DNA of 56,278 bases from Bacteroidota bacterium (GTDB lineage Bacteria; Bacteroidota; Bacteroidia; Chitinophagales; Chitinophagaceae), in contig JAFEAJ010000034.1 of the NCBI GenBank assembly GCA_018266455.1, positions 1-56,278 of the forward strand, given 5' to 3'. Of the stretch, positions 1 through 9,994 are shown piece by piece (within the stretch, counting starts at the first letter, position 1; every line of letters begins with the position of its first letter). The position numbers and the translations under genes are program-made. Below the pieces are notes generated by a model. It saw nothing but the letters and a program-made list of their open reading frames with translations, made no database searches and was not told where the DNA came from.

Positions 1-2182
1 GGCCTTCGTAGCCATGCGGCAACAACAAAACAATGCCGTTCATGCGTTGCCATTTTTGTTCGCTGCCTACAATAAACTGATCAATGAGCGTTTGAGCGCC
101 ATTGGCAAAATCGCCGAATTGGGCTTCCCATAAAACCAGGCCCACCGGGTTGGCGAGCGCATACCCGTATTCAAATCCCAAAACACCATATTCGCTAAGA
201 AAAGAATTGTAAATCCTAAATTGTCCTTTAGCGCCAGGTATTGCGCTTAGGCGATTGAATTCGGCGTTGACATTTTCATCGCGAAGAACAGCATGCCTGT
301 GCGAAAAAGTGCCGCGCTTTACATCCTGGCCGCTCATCCGAACATCTTTGCCTTCCAGCACCAGGCTCCCGTAAGCCATCAATTCTCCTGTAGCCCAGTC
401 GATTTTTTTTTCTTCATTGTATAATTTCAGTTTGTCCTGTAAAATTTTTTCCACTTTTTTCAGAGGCTTGAAACCCTTTGGCCAGCTCATCAATGCATCA
501 AAAATTTTTTTGAAATCGTCTTCGCTGATGGCTGTGACCGGAGACTGATTGAAGTCCTCTAAGGTTGCCCTGCGCAATTTCTTCCATAATAATTCAGGGG
601 GCTGATAAGAATAGGGAAGCGGCTTTTGTTTCACTTCATCCAGGCGCTCCTGCAGGTCGGCCCAGAATTTCTTTTCCATTTCTTTGGCTAATTCTTTCGC
701 ATCTGCTTCGCCATTTTCTATCAGGTATTGGGTATATACTTCGCGAGGGTTGGGATGTTTATCAATAAGCGCATACAATTGCGGCTGTGTAAATTTGGGG
801 TCGTCGCCTTCATTGTGGCCATGCCGGCGATAACAAACCATGTCAATAAAAACATCGCAATTAAATTCCTGTCGGTAGCGCGTTGCAATTTCGGAGCATT
901 TTACTACTGCTTCGGCATCATCGCCATTGACGTGGAATACAGGGGCATGAATAGCAGCTGCCAAAGAAGTGCAGTAATCAGTGCTCCGCGCATCTTCGAA
1001 ATCTGTGGTAAACCCAATTTGGTTATTGATCACAAAATGAATGGTGCCGCCAGTATGGTAGCCATCAAGTTCGTTCATCTGCAACACTTCGTACACTATG
1101 CCCTGGCCGGCAACGGAAGCATCGCCATGAATAAGTATCGGCAATATCTTATCGAAATCGCTTTCATACATGATATCGGCCTTTGCCCGGGAAAAACCTT
1201 CCACTACCGGGTCCACAGCTTCCAGGTGCGAAGGATTTGGCATCAGCTTCAGGTGAACGGTTTTTCCATCAGGCGTCTGCAGTTCACTGCCGAAGCCGAG
1301 ATGGTACTTTACATCGCCGCTGCCCATGGTCTGGTCCAGCTTTGCCGTGCCTTCGAACTCGCTGAAAATTTGCTGATACGTTTTGCCCATGATATTGGCA
1401 AGAATGTTCAACCTCCCACGGTGCGCCATTCCGATCACTACTTCATGCACATCATGATTAGCTGCTGTGCTGATGATGGTGTCTAAAGCAGGGATGGTAG
1501 TTTCTCCTCCTTCCAATGAAAACCTTTTTTGTCCGACATATTTTGTATGGAGGAATTTTTCAAACATTACCCCTTCGCTCAGCTTCTCTAATATGCGCTT
1601 TTTCTTTGCAAGCGGTATGGGGTTGAGGAATTTCTTCTCCATTTCATTGGTAAGCCAGTCGATCTTGTTTTGCTCGCTGATGTATTTGAATTCAATGCCC
1701 ACATGGCTGGCATAACATCTCATCAGGTGGTTCAGGATATTTCTTAGCGTGGTGGTTCCAAGTCCAATAAGGTTGCCTGCAAAAAAATTTTTATCGAGGT
1801 CTTCCTCAGTAAAACCAAAAAATGAAAGCTCAAGATTAGCGCCCCTGTCTTTTCGTTTCCTGATGGGGTTGGTAGTAGCGAGCAAGTGGCCTTTGTTCCT
1901 GTAGCCCAGTATAAGCCGGTATGCACCCAGCTCTTTTTTCCAGTCAACGCCATCTGTTGTTTTGTAGATGGCTTCCTTAGGAGAAGCAGTTGCTGTTGTT
2001 CCATTGGCAGTTGCTGCAGCAGCCCTGCTCGTTCCGTTTTTGCCCTGGGTAATTGCAAAATCGAAGCCCTCAAAAAATTTCCTGAAATCTGGGTCAACAG
2101 ATTCAGGGTTTTTCACAAAATCCTGGTACATGCCTTCAATATAAGCTGGCGAGGAATTGGTTATATATTGGAAATCTTTCAT
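1..2182 (-). CDS. sucA: 2-oxoglutarate dehydrogenase E1 component, 3' end cut by window edge
   Basis: This is the thiamine-diphosphate E1 subunit of the 2-oxoglutarate dehydrogenase complex, which decarboxylates 2-oxoglutarate in the TCA cycle. Reading from the ATG at 2182, the N-terminus starts MKDFQYITNSSPAYIEGMY, the usual E1 leader that docks to the E2 core. Further along the frame carries GMAHRGRLN, GDASVAGQG, NGDDAEAV and YRRHGHNEGDDP, which are ThDP and active-site motifs of this family. The frame stays open to position 1, where it reads RMNGIVLLLPHGYEG. About 727 codons are present of an expected 900 or more, so the C-terminus lies to the left of the window. No frameshift was seen. 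The E2 gene (sucB/odhB) would be expected just beyond the left edge. The identification is very secure. Confidence 0.96.
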   Translation of the reverse strand, partial: MKDFQYITNSSPAYIEGMYQDFVKNPESVDPDFRKFFEGFDFAITQGKNGTSRAAAATANGTTATASPKEAIYKTTDGVDWKKELGAYRLILGYRNKGHLLATTNPIRKRKDRGANLELSFFGFTEEDLDKNFFAGNLIGLGTTTLRNILNHLMRCYASHVGIEFKYISEQNKIDWLTNEMEKKFLNPIPLAKKKRILEKLSEGVMFEKFLHTKYVGQKRFSLEGGETTIPALDTIISTAANHDVHEVVIGMAHRGRLNILANIMGKTYQQIFSEFEGTAKLDQTMGSGDVKYHLGFGSELQTPDGKTVHLKLMPNPSHLEAVDPVVEGFSRAKADIMYESDFDKILPILIHGDASVAGQGIVYEVLQMNELDGYHTGGTIHFVINNQIGFTTDFEDARSTDYCTSLAAAIHAPVFHVNGDDAEAVVKCSEIATRYRQEFNCDVFIDMVCYRRHGHNEGDDPKFTQPQLYALIDKHPNPREVYTQYLIENGEADAKELAKEMEKKFWADLQERLDEVKQKPLPYSYQPPELLWKKLRRATLEDFNQSPVTAISEDDFKKIFDALMSWPKGFKPLKKVEKILQDKLKLYNEEKKIDWATGELMAYGSLVLEGKDVRMSGQDVKRGTFSHRHAVLRDENVNAEFNRLSAIPGAKGQFRIYNSFLSEYGVLGFEYGYALANPVGLVLWEAQFGDFANGAQTLIDQFIVGSEQKWQRMNGIVLLLPHGYEG

Positions 2183-2442
2183 GGCAGAGCCTTTAAAATG
2201 GGATACAAATATCGGGTAAAATCGGTTGCCATAAAATGGCATTTTTAAAGTAGCCAGCACCGGCCTTCAGTATTTTTCATAGCAGTTTGATTGTTCTTAT
2301 GAGCAGCCATCGCAGTCGATTTTGTGGCCGAGAAGTACCGGTAAGGCAGCCAAGAGCCATAGGAGATAAAATTCAGTTTTTCAGCGTTATTCACAGAGGG
2401 CTTAAAGCCCAAGCAAAAACAGTGAGGCAGCCTTGACTAAAA

Positions 2443-2474
2443 TTTGGAATTTACGATGCCAGGGCCTACCTTTG
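2443..2474 (+). promoter_or_regulatory. Bacteroidota-type promoter for rpsT
   Basis: TTTG at 2443-2446, a 20-nt spacer, then TACCTTTG at 2467-2474 match the Bacteroidota sigma-A consensus TTTG / TAnnTTTG. The rpsT start codon follows 22 nt later. This is the only gene signal seen in the 314-nt gap 2183-2496 between sucA and rpsT; I found no small ORF or structured RNA there. Confidence 0.7.
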
Positions 2475-2496
2475 CCGTCCAAAATTCAGGAAATAC

Positions 2497-2754
2497 ATGG
2501 CAAATCATAAAGCGACCAAAAAGGACGTGCGACAGGCTTCTAAACGCAGGGACAGAAACAAGTATTACGGAAAAACCACACGCAACACCATCCGCGATTT
2601 CAAACAAATAAAATCAAAGAAAGAAGCTGATGGGAAATTACCAGAGGTGGCCTCACAAATTGACAAACTTGCCAAACGTGGGATTATCCATAAAAATAAG
2701 GCTGCGAACCTTAAAAGCCAGCTTGCAAAAAAAGCAAATGCATTGACGAAATAA
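2497..2754 (+). CDS. rpsT: 30S ribosomal protein S20
   Basis: This 85-residue, very basic protein starts MANHKATKKDVRQASKRR, the S20 hallmark, and ends with the helical KNKAANLKSQLAKK segment. S20 binds 16S rRNA early in assembly of the 30S subunit. Its length matches the family. It stands alone between sucA on the opposite strand and a secreted hydrolase, with its own promoter and an intrinsic terminator 28 nt after the stop, so it is probably a monocistronic unit. Confidence 0.97.
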   Translation: MANHKATKKDVRQASKRRDRNKYYGKTTRNTIRDFKQIKSKKEADGKLPEVASQIDKLAKRGIIHKNKAANLKSQLAKKANALTK

Positions 2755-2781
2755 TTTTTTTTTATAATTTTTTTTATTAAG

Positions 2782-2810
2782 GGCATTCTGAAAAGAATGC
2801 CTTTTGTTTT
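2782..2810 (+). terminator. Rho-independent terminator after rpsT
   Basis: Stem GGCATTC (2782-2788) pairs with GAATGCC (2795-2801) around a TGAAAA loop, followed by TTTTGTTTTT. It lies 28 nt after the rpsT stop. Confidence 0.85.
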
Positions 2811-2944
2811 TAATAAATTAGTAAAATAAAATAATTGGTAACGATAGGATAACCGGTTTTAAATTTTCGATAGCGGTCTCAATTTTCTATTTGCATTTAT
2901 GATCCTTAGTTCCCGATTTCCATCTGCTATATAAAATGTAAAAA

Positions 2945-4054
2945 ATGGCAAATAAAAAAAACTTGCTCCTGCTAACTGTATTGTCAGCCTTATTTTTCAT
3001 GACTTCCATCGCGCAAACCAATCTCGACAGCATCATGCCCGTGCGTGGGTTTTCAATTGATGCGCCGAGGCCTTCGGGGCTCGACTCATTCATCAGGTTT
3101 ATTAATGAAGAACTGGCGCCGAGAAAAGTGAACACCTTATTGGTGCTCGTCGATTATCATTACCAGTTTAAATCTCACCCGGAGCTGACAGACAGCTTTG
3201 CGCTTTCTAAAAAAGATGTAAAAAAAATTGCAGAGGCCTGCAGAAAAAATAACATCAAAGTAATTCCACAGATCAATTTGCTTGGCCATCAATCATGGGC
3301 CAACAAAACAGGAAAATTATTGCAGGCATATCCCGAATTTGATGAAACCCCTTACATAATCATACCAGCTAAATATGAATGGCCTAATGCAGATAATTTG
3401 TATTGCAAAAGCTACTGCCCGCTGTACCCCGGCTTGCATAAAATTTTGTTCGATGTGATCGATGAGCTGTGCGATGCTTTTGAAACAGATACGTTTCAAG
3501 GGGGAATGGATGAAGTGTTTTTTATAGGGGAAGACAAGTGCCCGCGCTGCGCCGGTCGGGATAAATCTGAATTGTTTGCTGATGAAGTGAGAAGGATCCG
3601 CGATCATCTTGCTGAAAAGAACAGGGCGCTTTGGATTTGGGGCGACAGGCTGATTGACGGAAAAACCACCGGGCTTGGAATTTGGGAAGCAAGCTATAAC
3701 AACACCTATCGAGCCATTGACATGATACCGAAAGATGTGGTGATCTGCGACTGGCATTATGAGCGTGCCGATAAGACAGCCCCTTATTTTTCAGTAAAGG
3801 GATTTAAAGTAATTACCTGCCCGTGGAGAGACCCCTTTGCGGCAGTTTCACAGGTAAATGATATGGCTGCGTTCCGGAAAGAATCTACCCCTGAAATGAA
3901 AGAGCGCTTTTTAGGGGTGATGGAGACCACATGGATGCGTGCCGACTTTTTTCTGAAAGGCTATTATGAAAGCCTCCAAAAAAATGAGCCATTTTCCCAC
4001 ACGGCCTGGGGCTGTTTCAGGAAAATGTACGAACATATTAATAAACTCGAATAA
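2945..4054 (+). CDS. Secreted GH20-like glycoside hydrolase
   Basis: The 369-residue protein begins with a signal peptide (positive MANKKN, hydrophobic core, probable cleavage after SIAQ at about residue 24). The rest looks like a TIM barrel of the GH20 beta-N-acetylhexosaminidase type: RGFSIDAPRP near the start, IPQINLLGHQSW at about 107-118, and GGMDEVFF with the adjacent acidic pair D189-E190, where GH20 enzymes carry the catalytic Asp-Glu. A CPRC motif (199-202) follows. It is much shorter than classical GH20 enzymes (500-800 residues) and lacks the usual N-terminal accessory domain, so substrate is uncertain; amino-sugar glycans are the family expectation. It stands alone, with no sugar transporter or SusCD pair nearby. 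Confidence 0.72.
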   Translation: MANKKNLLLLTVLSALFFMTSIAQTNLDSIMPVRGFSIDAPRPSGLDSFIRFINEELAPRKVNTLLVLVDYHYQFKSHPELTDSFALSKKDVKKIAEACRKNNIKVIPQINLLGHQSWANKTGKLLQAYPEFDETPYIIIPAKYEWPNADNLYCKSYCPLYPGLHKILFDVIDELCDAFETDTFQGGMDEVFFIGEDKCPRCAGRDKSELFADEVRRIRDHLAEKNRALWIWGDRLIDGKTTGLGIWEASYNNTYRAIDMIPKDVVICDWHYERADKTAPYFSVKGFKVITCPWRDPFAAVSQVNDMAAFRKESTPEMKERFLGVMETTWMRADFFLKGYYESLQKNEPFSHTAWGCFRKMYEHINKLE

Positions 4055-4321
4055 GCTGACTATAAGTATATGCGCAAACAAAAACAAGTAGGGTTGTGCA
4101 TGGACCTGCCTGTACAAAGCAAAATATAGTATTTGTGCTGTTAGCACACTTCATTCAGGTTGCAGCTGCCTATAATTTTGGTAAAGCCGCCTCTTGCAAT
4201 TATTAATAGCAAAGGCATGAAGCATTAAACCATCACTCAAAAATAGACCCTAAAAAAAATTAAAAATTGCGCTATTTGTTTTTGTTCCTGCCTGGCGAAC
4301 AGCATTTGCTTACTGCTTGCC

Positions 4322-7300
4322 TTATTGCAGCACCTTAATCGTACCGGCCCCGTTGTAAGAATGATATTCCCCGTTGTACATAGCATCTGCGCTAACCGGC
4401 CCCATCTTATATGTCCCGGGAGAAACAGCACGTACAGCATAATAATAAACCTGCCTATTGCTACGGGCGTTTGCAAATAAACTGATCCTGTCATCCCGCA
4501 CATCAATGGCAGTCGGCGCATCAGCATTCTTTATCCAATCCATCCCCGGTATTTCTTTTGTTCTCGGGTTTTCAATTTCAAAACCTGCGGGCAACATATC
4601 AGTGATAACAATATTATCCACGTTGCCACTAAAAGATTTGTCTAAACTGATTTGCATAATCACCAGGTCGTTTTGCTTAAAGGTGTTGCCAGATATTGGT
4701 TTTCCATAGCGGTCGTAGAAACGTTTGCGTACTTTCAGGTAGCTGTCTTCTTCTTTATAGTCCCCGCTTGAACTAATGCCCTCCGCTTCCCAATAATAAT
4801 ACAGTTTGCCGTTGCCTTTTGCAGCAATTTCAATATTTGTGCCTTTTAGTTGTTGTGCCGAAAGTGCAAGATTGCTCCCGTTCATGCTGGCAACCGTTTT
4901 CCCGTTTACTTTTATATCGGCTGTTGCATTTGATTTTAATGCTTCCCTGTTGATTTTTCCCAAAGCAATAAAACTGAATGCAAGTTCCTGGGTGCTGTAC
5001 CAAGAACGATGGTTAAGCTTTTCTGCTACATGTTTTGCCATTAATGGTATCTGCTGATTCGAAGGGTCAACATCGATCAGCACATCCAGTGCAATGGCTT
5101 CATCGCGAATGTCAGAATAAAAGCTGCCGCCGGTTTCAGCAACGGATTCTTCTCCTGTAAATTGAGCAGGCAAAAATTGTTTGAAGCTGTTTTTATCCCC
5201 TGATAAAGCATAAGCTGCTGCTAGCAGGTATTTGCTATCGAGCGCCAATAGCTGTGGGTTTGCTTTATAATAATTCATTGAGCTGATGTTTGGCTGCCCG
5301 GCCAGCGCCAGCACATAAAGCCCATAGATTTGTTCTTTGGGAACTATTTTTTTATTCTGATTGCGGTTATAATAGTAAGTAATGGTTTCTTTTTTCTTCA
5401 ACCTGTTGTTGATATAGCTCAGCATCGTTCCTAATAAACTTTTATCTACATCAAAGCCCGCATTTTTAGCTTCGAGCAAAAAGTGGGCAGCATAAATAGT
5501 CGCCCACCAGTTCTCGCTGCCTTCATTATCCCAAAGCGTTACCGAACCATTATACAACTGCCGCATTTTTATTTTGCGGATGGCTTCCTGCACATTGTAG
5601 TTTGCGTTGGCTTTATATGCTTTGTTAGTATGCAGCATGCCGGCAATATCGCCAAAATACAATTGAGGAAATGCAGCAGAAACAATTTGTTCTGTACAGC
5701 CATAAGGGTACTGCACCAATGCAGAAAGATATTTCCCGAATTCCATGGCAGGGGAGCGGCTTACTACAAGGTTGTAATCAATGCTTGAAGGAATATAATC
5801 GCTTGTTCCGATATGAATGGATACGGTTGCGCCGCCTTTAACAAAACCGCTGCCCGTTGTTTTTTGCAGGGAAGCTGCAGGCCGCACGCTGATATCAGTT
5901 TCGTCAATAAATTTCTCACTAAGCCCGTTCACTTCAATGGTTACTTTGCCAAGCCCTATTTCTGGTTGGCCAATAACGCTGAAGGTTAACCGACTTTCGC
6001 TGTTAGGCAACAGCACGAATGTTTGCCGGGCTTGTCCAAGAATTTTTACTGGGCCGCTCGCTTTGATAATGGCACTGGCAGTTACATTTTTTAAAGTGGT
6101 GTTGGTTATGGTTACCGGAACGATTGCTTCATCGTTCGGGCTAAGGAACCGGGGCAGCGTTGTGCTCAGTACAATCGGGTCGGCAACCGTCATGGTTTTG
6201 TCGGCTGAACCAAAGCTTTGGTTTTTATAGCTGACTGCCATTAAGCGCACCTCACCTGAAAATTGCGGGATGTCAAATTCAAATTCGGCTTCCCCATTGC
6301 TGTTTGTTTTCTTTAAGCCGCTCCAGTACGACATGATCTTAAAGCGTTTGGCAGGCATGGGGTTCACCCGCTTCTTCATATCGCTTTCCATATCACCGCC
6401 CGTGCTGCTCAGAGTTGATCTGATTTCAGGAAACAACAACGGGTAAAGGTCATAGCCAGTCACTTCCAATGCACGCTTTGCATAGAAATGTCCGTAAGGA
6501 TCCGGCGTGGCAAAATCAGAAACCTGCAGCACGCCATTGTCAACGGCAGCGAGTGTTACCATGCTGTTCGCTTCTGCTTTTATTTTTACTTTTTGATGCG
6601 TTCTCGACCGCACTGTTTTTTCTGCAATGATTTCAACTGGAATTTTTCTTCCTTTTTCTTCTACCCTGATGCTTTGATAACCATGAGCAACAGTGAGGGG
6701 AATATCAGAAACATCGTGTGGTTTAAATAGCGTTGCAGTAATATATACATTTGGTACTTCTTCGGCAGCTAAAGGCAATTCTAAAGAAGCAGTGCGCTTG
6801 CCTGATGGGATATCTACATACTGGTAAGAAATCACTTTGTCTGTTTCCATCGTTACCAGCATCCTTCCGCCGAAAGGCGCTTTGAACAACGCTTTCGCTT
6901 TTTCTCCTGAATAATACGATTCTTTATCTGTTTCTATATCAATATTTCCTTCATTGTTCACCTGGAACGATGAGTTGTCGCCGCCCCAATAACCGTAGCT
7001 GTAAAAATCTTTTTTCACATAGGTGTTACTACCGGGGACATATATGCGTAGTTCATAATCGCCAGGCGATTTTGGCACGAATACGTATTTTGTTCCCTCA
7101 CCGCCAACAGCCATAGCTTCTGATGTGACTAACTTGTCTTCTTTCTGAGATTCATAACGGAAATAACTGCCACTCTTGATAAGTACCGTCCTATATTCAT
7201 GTTTCACCACTTGCACATTAGCTTCAGCGCTGCTCAATAGCTTTCCATCTTTATCCAGTGCGATCAGGCCAAACTCAACCGGTTGGTTCAAGGCATACCA

Positions 7301-9718
7301 GTAATAGCCATTGCTGGCAATACCAAAAAATGTTTTTTGTGTGAAAATATCAACCGTTGTGTTCCTGCTTACCGGGCGGCCTGTTTCATCAAATACGGTG
7401 GCATAGAAGCTGGCCTGCAACAAGCCATTATTTTTATACGAGGGCATCACCTCATATTTTTCAATGGCATTGCCCTCATTATCCGTTTTGCCTTCCCGCA
7501 CCACTTTATCAAAAAGCGAGCTGGGATTAGCTATGCCGAAATCGTAATTATTGTATTTTTTTGAGCTGAAATACTTTTGCTTCACCTGTGTTTCGCACTC
7601 ATAATTTCTATTGGCGGCGGGAGGGCCGAAAAAATTTGCTGCATGAATTGACAATTGAGGCGCATCGCCAGGTTCAAGAAATGGTTTATCTAATTTTGCT
7701 GTCACCTTAATTCTGTCGGGCACAAATTCTTCCACGCGAAATGGCTGTGTGGTGAGCAGCACATCGTTAGAGGTATATACTTCGAGCGAATAGGTTCCTG
7801 TTATAGCTGATGCAGAGATGTTTATATTGCCTTCCACGGAACCCTGGTCGTTCAGGTTTTTTCTGAAGCTTCTCAGCTCTTTCCCGTTGGGGAATAAAAA
7901 TTTCAGCTTCATAGGGATTTCACCTGGCGATTTCCACTGCTTATCGCGGACAATCACAGAAAAATTTATCTGTTCACCAGGCCGGTAAATATCTCTTTCT
8001 TCATATACAAAAGCATCGAGGCCGGTGCTGTTGCTGTGCCTGCCGCCCACTTCAAATCTTGAGGTGTTTACCCTTGTTGTGTTGAATGGGAGATAGTTGA
8101 AATCATTAGCCGTTTTTGCAATGATCATCGCCGGCTTAAAGCCGGTAAATTCTTTTCGCATATAAGCAATCTCAGCTACACCATTTGCATTTGTAGCACC
8201 CATGCCAAGCAATTGGTTATTGGCGCCATAAGCGGTAATATTTACCCCCGCTATGGCAGTTGTGTTTCTTATTGAATTGGCGAACACTAAAATTTTTTCG
8301 TTGCCTTCTTTAGCAATAAGGCCGATATCAGACAATGAAATGAACCGGCTGTCGCGTACCCAGTTGTCTTTAGTGGAACGGAGCATGATATGATAAATGC
8401 CCTTAAAATCCGGAAGTTTATCATCTATATTAAAATGAAGCAACCTGCTGTTGCCAAATTTTGGCAGCGTTTGCGTTTCAATTTCCTGCTGATAAATGAT
8501 GTCCCCTACAGTAGCATCGCTATAATTTCCATAATCGTAATTTTCTTCAGCATGATCGTTATTGGTTTCGCTGGGATAATAGCCATTTCTCTGGGCATCA
8601 AGCAAGTTGTTTTCATAAATTTTTGATACCACTAATTTTACTTTTTCTACATTGGTAATCTTCACTTCCATGTTTTTTTCACCTTTTTGGGAAAGGTAAA
8701 TGCCCTTGTTGCTGGCAAAACTTATGGAGGGCTCTAATTGCCCAAATGCGATACTGCCATTATAATCTTCTTTCAATAAGCCACCGATCCTGCCTTTCAA
8801 ACCTTTTGTTATGGACAGCTGATATGATTTGGACACGTCAAAGCGGTCGCTGTGGATAATGAAACCATCATCCTGCGCTTCAACGGTAAATTTTACAGAT
8901 GGAGTGATAGAAATAAAAGAAGCTATATTTGGTGAAACCACCTGCTGGCTGGTGGTAACTGTTATTGAGCCGTCATTGTCAGTGGCAACATCATTAATGT
9001 GCAGCACAAAAGGCGATGAAATCACAGCTTTTGTTTCTGTTTTTTTGTTCATGCCATTTATACCGCCTTCGGGAACAAGGCCTTTATCAATGCTCACACT
9101 TGCTTCATAATCCTCATCCTGCATTTTCAGGTTAAGCAGGCGCAAAGAAATTTTGTTGGAAGCAGATAAAGTCTGCATGTTGTAGCTCACCGGCTGCCCG
9201 GCAATAGCCAACTGCAATTTATCTTTTAATGAATTGGGATTGACTGGATAATTGAACATCAGGTCAAGTTGTGGCAATGCCGTGCTGCTGCTTTCATCCT
9301 GCAGCACCCAACTGGCATTGATATTTTCCAATGCGAGATTTGCTGTATGAAAACTGACATTGTCTGCATTAGTGATCTTTGCATATTTCACATATTGCAA
9401 AAGGTCGGCATTGAATTTTGCTTTAAAAGTAGTGGCAGGCTGCAAAGGCTTTGAAGGAGAAAAAACCAATTCATCAGGATGCTCCCAGCGGAAGCGCCCC
9501 TGAATTTTAGGTTCAAAGGAAATGTATTCAGTAGAGTCCCACTGATCCAATAAAGAATCTTTTACCAATGGTTTGCTAAACCTGAATGTCAGGTTCTGCA
9601 ATTGTTCCACTTCGTCTTTGGCATTGGTGTAATCAAGGTTAACCGTGTTGCGGTTGCAGGAAAATAAAAAAGTAATCCCTACAGTCATTAGGAAAAAGCA
9701 ATAGGATCTCATGCGCAT
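4322..9718 (-). CDS. Bacterial alpha-2-macroglobulin lipoprotein with thioester (YfhM-like)
   Basis: This 1798-residue protein resembles bacterial alpha-2-macroglobulins, proposed periplasmic traps that link covalently to attacking proteases. The chosen ATG at 9718 gives a lipoprotein signal ending FLFSC with the lipidated Cys at residue 21; the frame runs 72 codons further upstream, but that extension has no signal and covers a promoter region. Macroglobulin-type beta domains fill the first two thirds (for example YEERDIYRPGEQINFSV). The thioester motif GCTEQ has Cys1341 and Gln1344, followed by the helical thioester domain and a C-terminal receptor-like domain. It is longer than E. coli YfhM (about 1650 residues). 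The divergent neighbour is pbpC, the classic partner, which suggests a joint role in defending or repairing the wall. Confidence 0.93.
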   Translation of the reverse strand: MRMRSYCFFLMTVGITFLFSCNRNTVNLDYTNAKDEVEQLQNLTFRFSKPLVKDSLLDQWDSTEYISFEPKIQGRFRWEHPDELVFSPSKPLQPATTFKAKFNADLLQYVKYAKITNADNVSFHTANLALENINASWVLQDESSSTALPQLDLMFNYPVNPNSLKDKLQLAIAGQPVSYNMQTLSASNKISLRLLNLKMQDEDYEASVSIDKGLVPEGGINGMNKKTETKAVISSPFVLHINDVATDNDGSITVTTSQQVVSPNIASFISITPSVKFTVEAQDDGFIIHSDRFDVSKSYQLSITKGLKGRIGGLLKEDYNGSIAFGQLEPSISFASNKGIYLSQKGEKNMEVKITNVEKVKLVVSKIYENNLLDAQRNGYYPSETNNDHAEENYDYGNYSDATVGDIIYQQEIETQTLPKFGNSRLLHFNIDDKLPDFKGIYHIMLRSTKDNWVRDSRFISLSDIGLIAKEGNEKILVFANSIRNTTAIAGVNITAYGANNQLLGMGATNANGVAEIAYMRKEFTGFKPAMIIAKTANDFNYLPFNTTRVNTSRFEVGGRHSNSTGLDAFVYEERDIYRPGEQINFSVIVRDKQWKSPGEIPMKLKFLFPNGKELRSFRKNLNDQGSVEGNINISASAITGTYSLEVYTSNDVLLTTQPFRVEEFVPDRIKVTAKLDKPFLEPGDAPQLSIHAANFFGPPAANRNYECETQVKQKYFSSKKYNNYDFGIANPSSLFDKVVREGKTDNEGNAIEKYEVMPSYKNNGLLQASFYATVFDETGRPVSRNTTVDIFTQKTFFGIASNGYYWYALNQPVEFGLIALDKDGKLLSSAEANVQVVKHEYRTVLIKSGSYFRYESQKEDKLVTSEAMAVGGEGTKYVFVPKSPGDYELRIYVPGSNTYVKKDFYSYGYWGGDNSSFQVNNEGNIDIETDKESYYSGEKAKALFKAPFGGRMLVTMETDKVISYQYVDIPSGKRTASLELPLAAEEVPNVYITATLFKPHDVSDIPLTVAHGYQSIRVEEKGRKIPVEIIAEKTVRSRTHQKVKIKAEANSMVTLAAVDNGVLQVSDFATPDPYGHFYAKRALEVTGYDLYPLLFPEIRSTLSSTGGDMESDMKKRVNPMPAKRFKIMSYWSGLKKTNSNGEAEFEFDIPQFSGEVRLMAVSYKNQSFGSADKTMTVADPIVLSTTLPRFLSPNDEAIVPVTITNTTLKNVTASAIIKASGPVKILGQARQTFVLLPNSESRLTFSVIGQPEIGLGKVTIEVNGLSEKFIDETDISVRPAASLQKTTGSGFVKGGATVSIHIGTSDYIPSSIDYNLVVSRSPAMEFGKYLSALVQYPYGCTEQIVSAAFPQLYFGDIAGMLHTNKAYKANANYNVQEAIRKIKMRQLYNGSVTLWDNEGSENWWATIYAAHFLLEAKNAGFDVDKSLLGTMLSYINNRLKKKETITYYYNRNQNKKIVPKEQIYGLYVLALAGQPNISSMNYYKANPQLLALDSKYLLAAAYALSGDKNSFKQFLPAQFTGEESVAETGGSFYSDIRDEAIALDVLIDVDPSNQQIPLMAKHVAEKLNHRSWYSTQELAFSFIALGKINREALKSNATADIKVNGKTVASMNGSNLALSAQQLKGTNIEIAAKGNGKLYYYWEAEGISSSGDYKEEDSYLKVRKRFYDRYGKPISGNTFKQNDLVIMQISLDKSFSGNVDNIVITDMLPAGFEIENPRTKEIPGMDWIKNADAPTAIDVRDDRISLFANARSNRQVYYYAVRAVSPGTYKMGPVSADAMYNGEYHSYNGAGTIKVLQ

Positions 9719-9808
9719 AATAATGGTCAGGATTGAAAGAATGGTGTTTGTTGGTTTGAAAAACGATGTTAAAGTACAAAAAAGCAAATAAAATAACCTC
9801 AGGCTGGT

Positions 9809-9838
9809 TTTGCGCCGGGGATAATAAATATAGTTTTG
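9809..9838 (+). promoter_or_regulatory. Bacteroidota-type promoter upstream of pbpC
   Basis: TTTG (9809-9812), an 18-nt spacer and TAGTTTTG (9831-9838) match the TTTG/TAnnTTTG consensus. It would give a leader of about 150 nt before the pbpC ATG. It sits in the 276-nt gap between the divergent alpha-2-macroglobulin and pbpC genes. No equally good match was found for the leftward gene. Confidence 0.5.
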
Positions 9839-9994
9839 GCCAATGAAGCTACGGAGGTCGGGTTGGCGAATGCATAACAGTTCAGTAGATGTTGTAACAA
9901 GAAAAATTACATCAGGGCAAAAACAAATTCGCAAAATGACAGGATAAGAATTTGTTAATTTGCTAACCCGAATGCTTCGGATCTGAACCGTTGC

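Noticed and set aside
728..1486. 252-codon plus-strand frame inside sucA
   Set aside because: It is an antisense shadow of a well-conserved E1 sequence that carries clear catalytic motifs on the minus strand.
9719..9934. 72-codon N-terminal extension of the alpha-2-macroglobulin frame
   Set aside because: The lipoprotein signal begins at 9718; the extension has no sensible domain and overlaps the pbpC promoter region.
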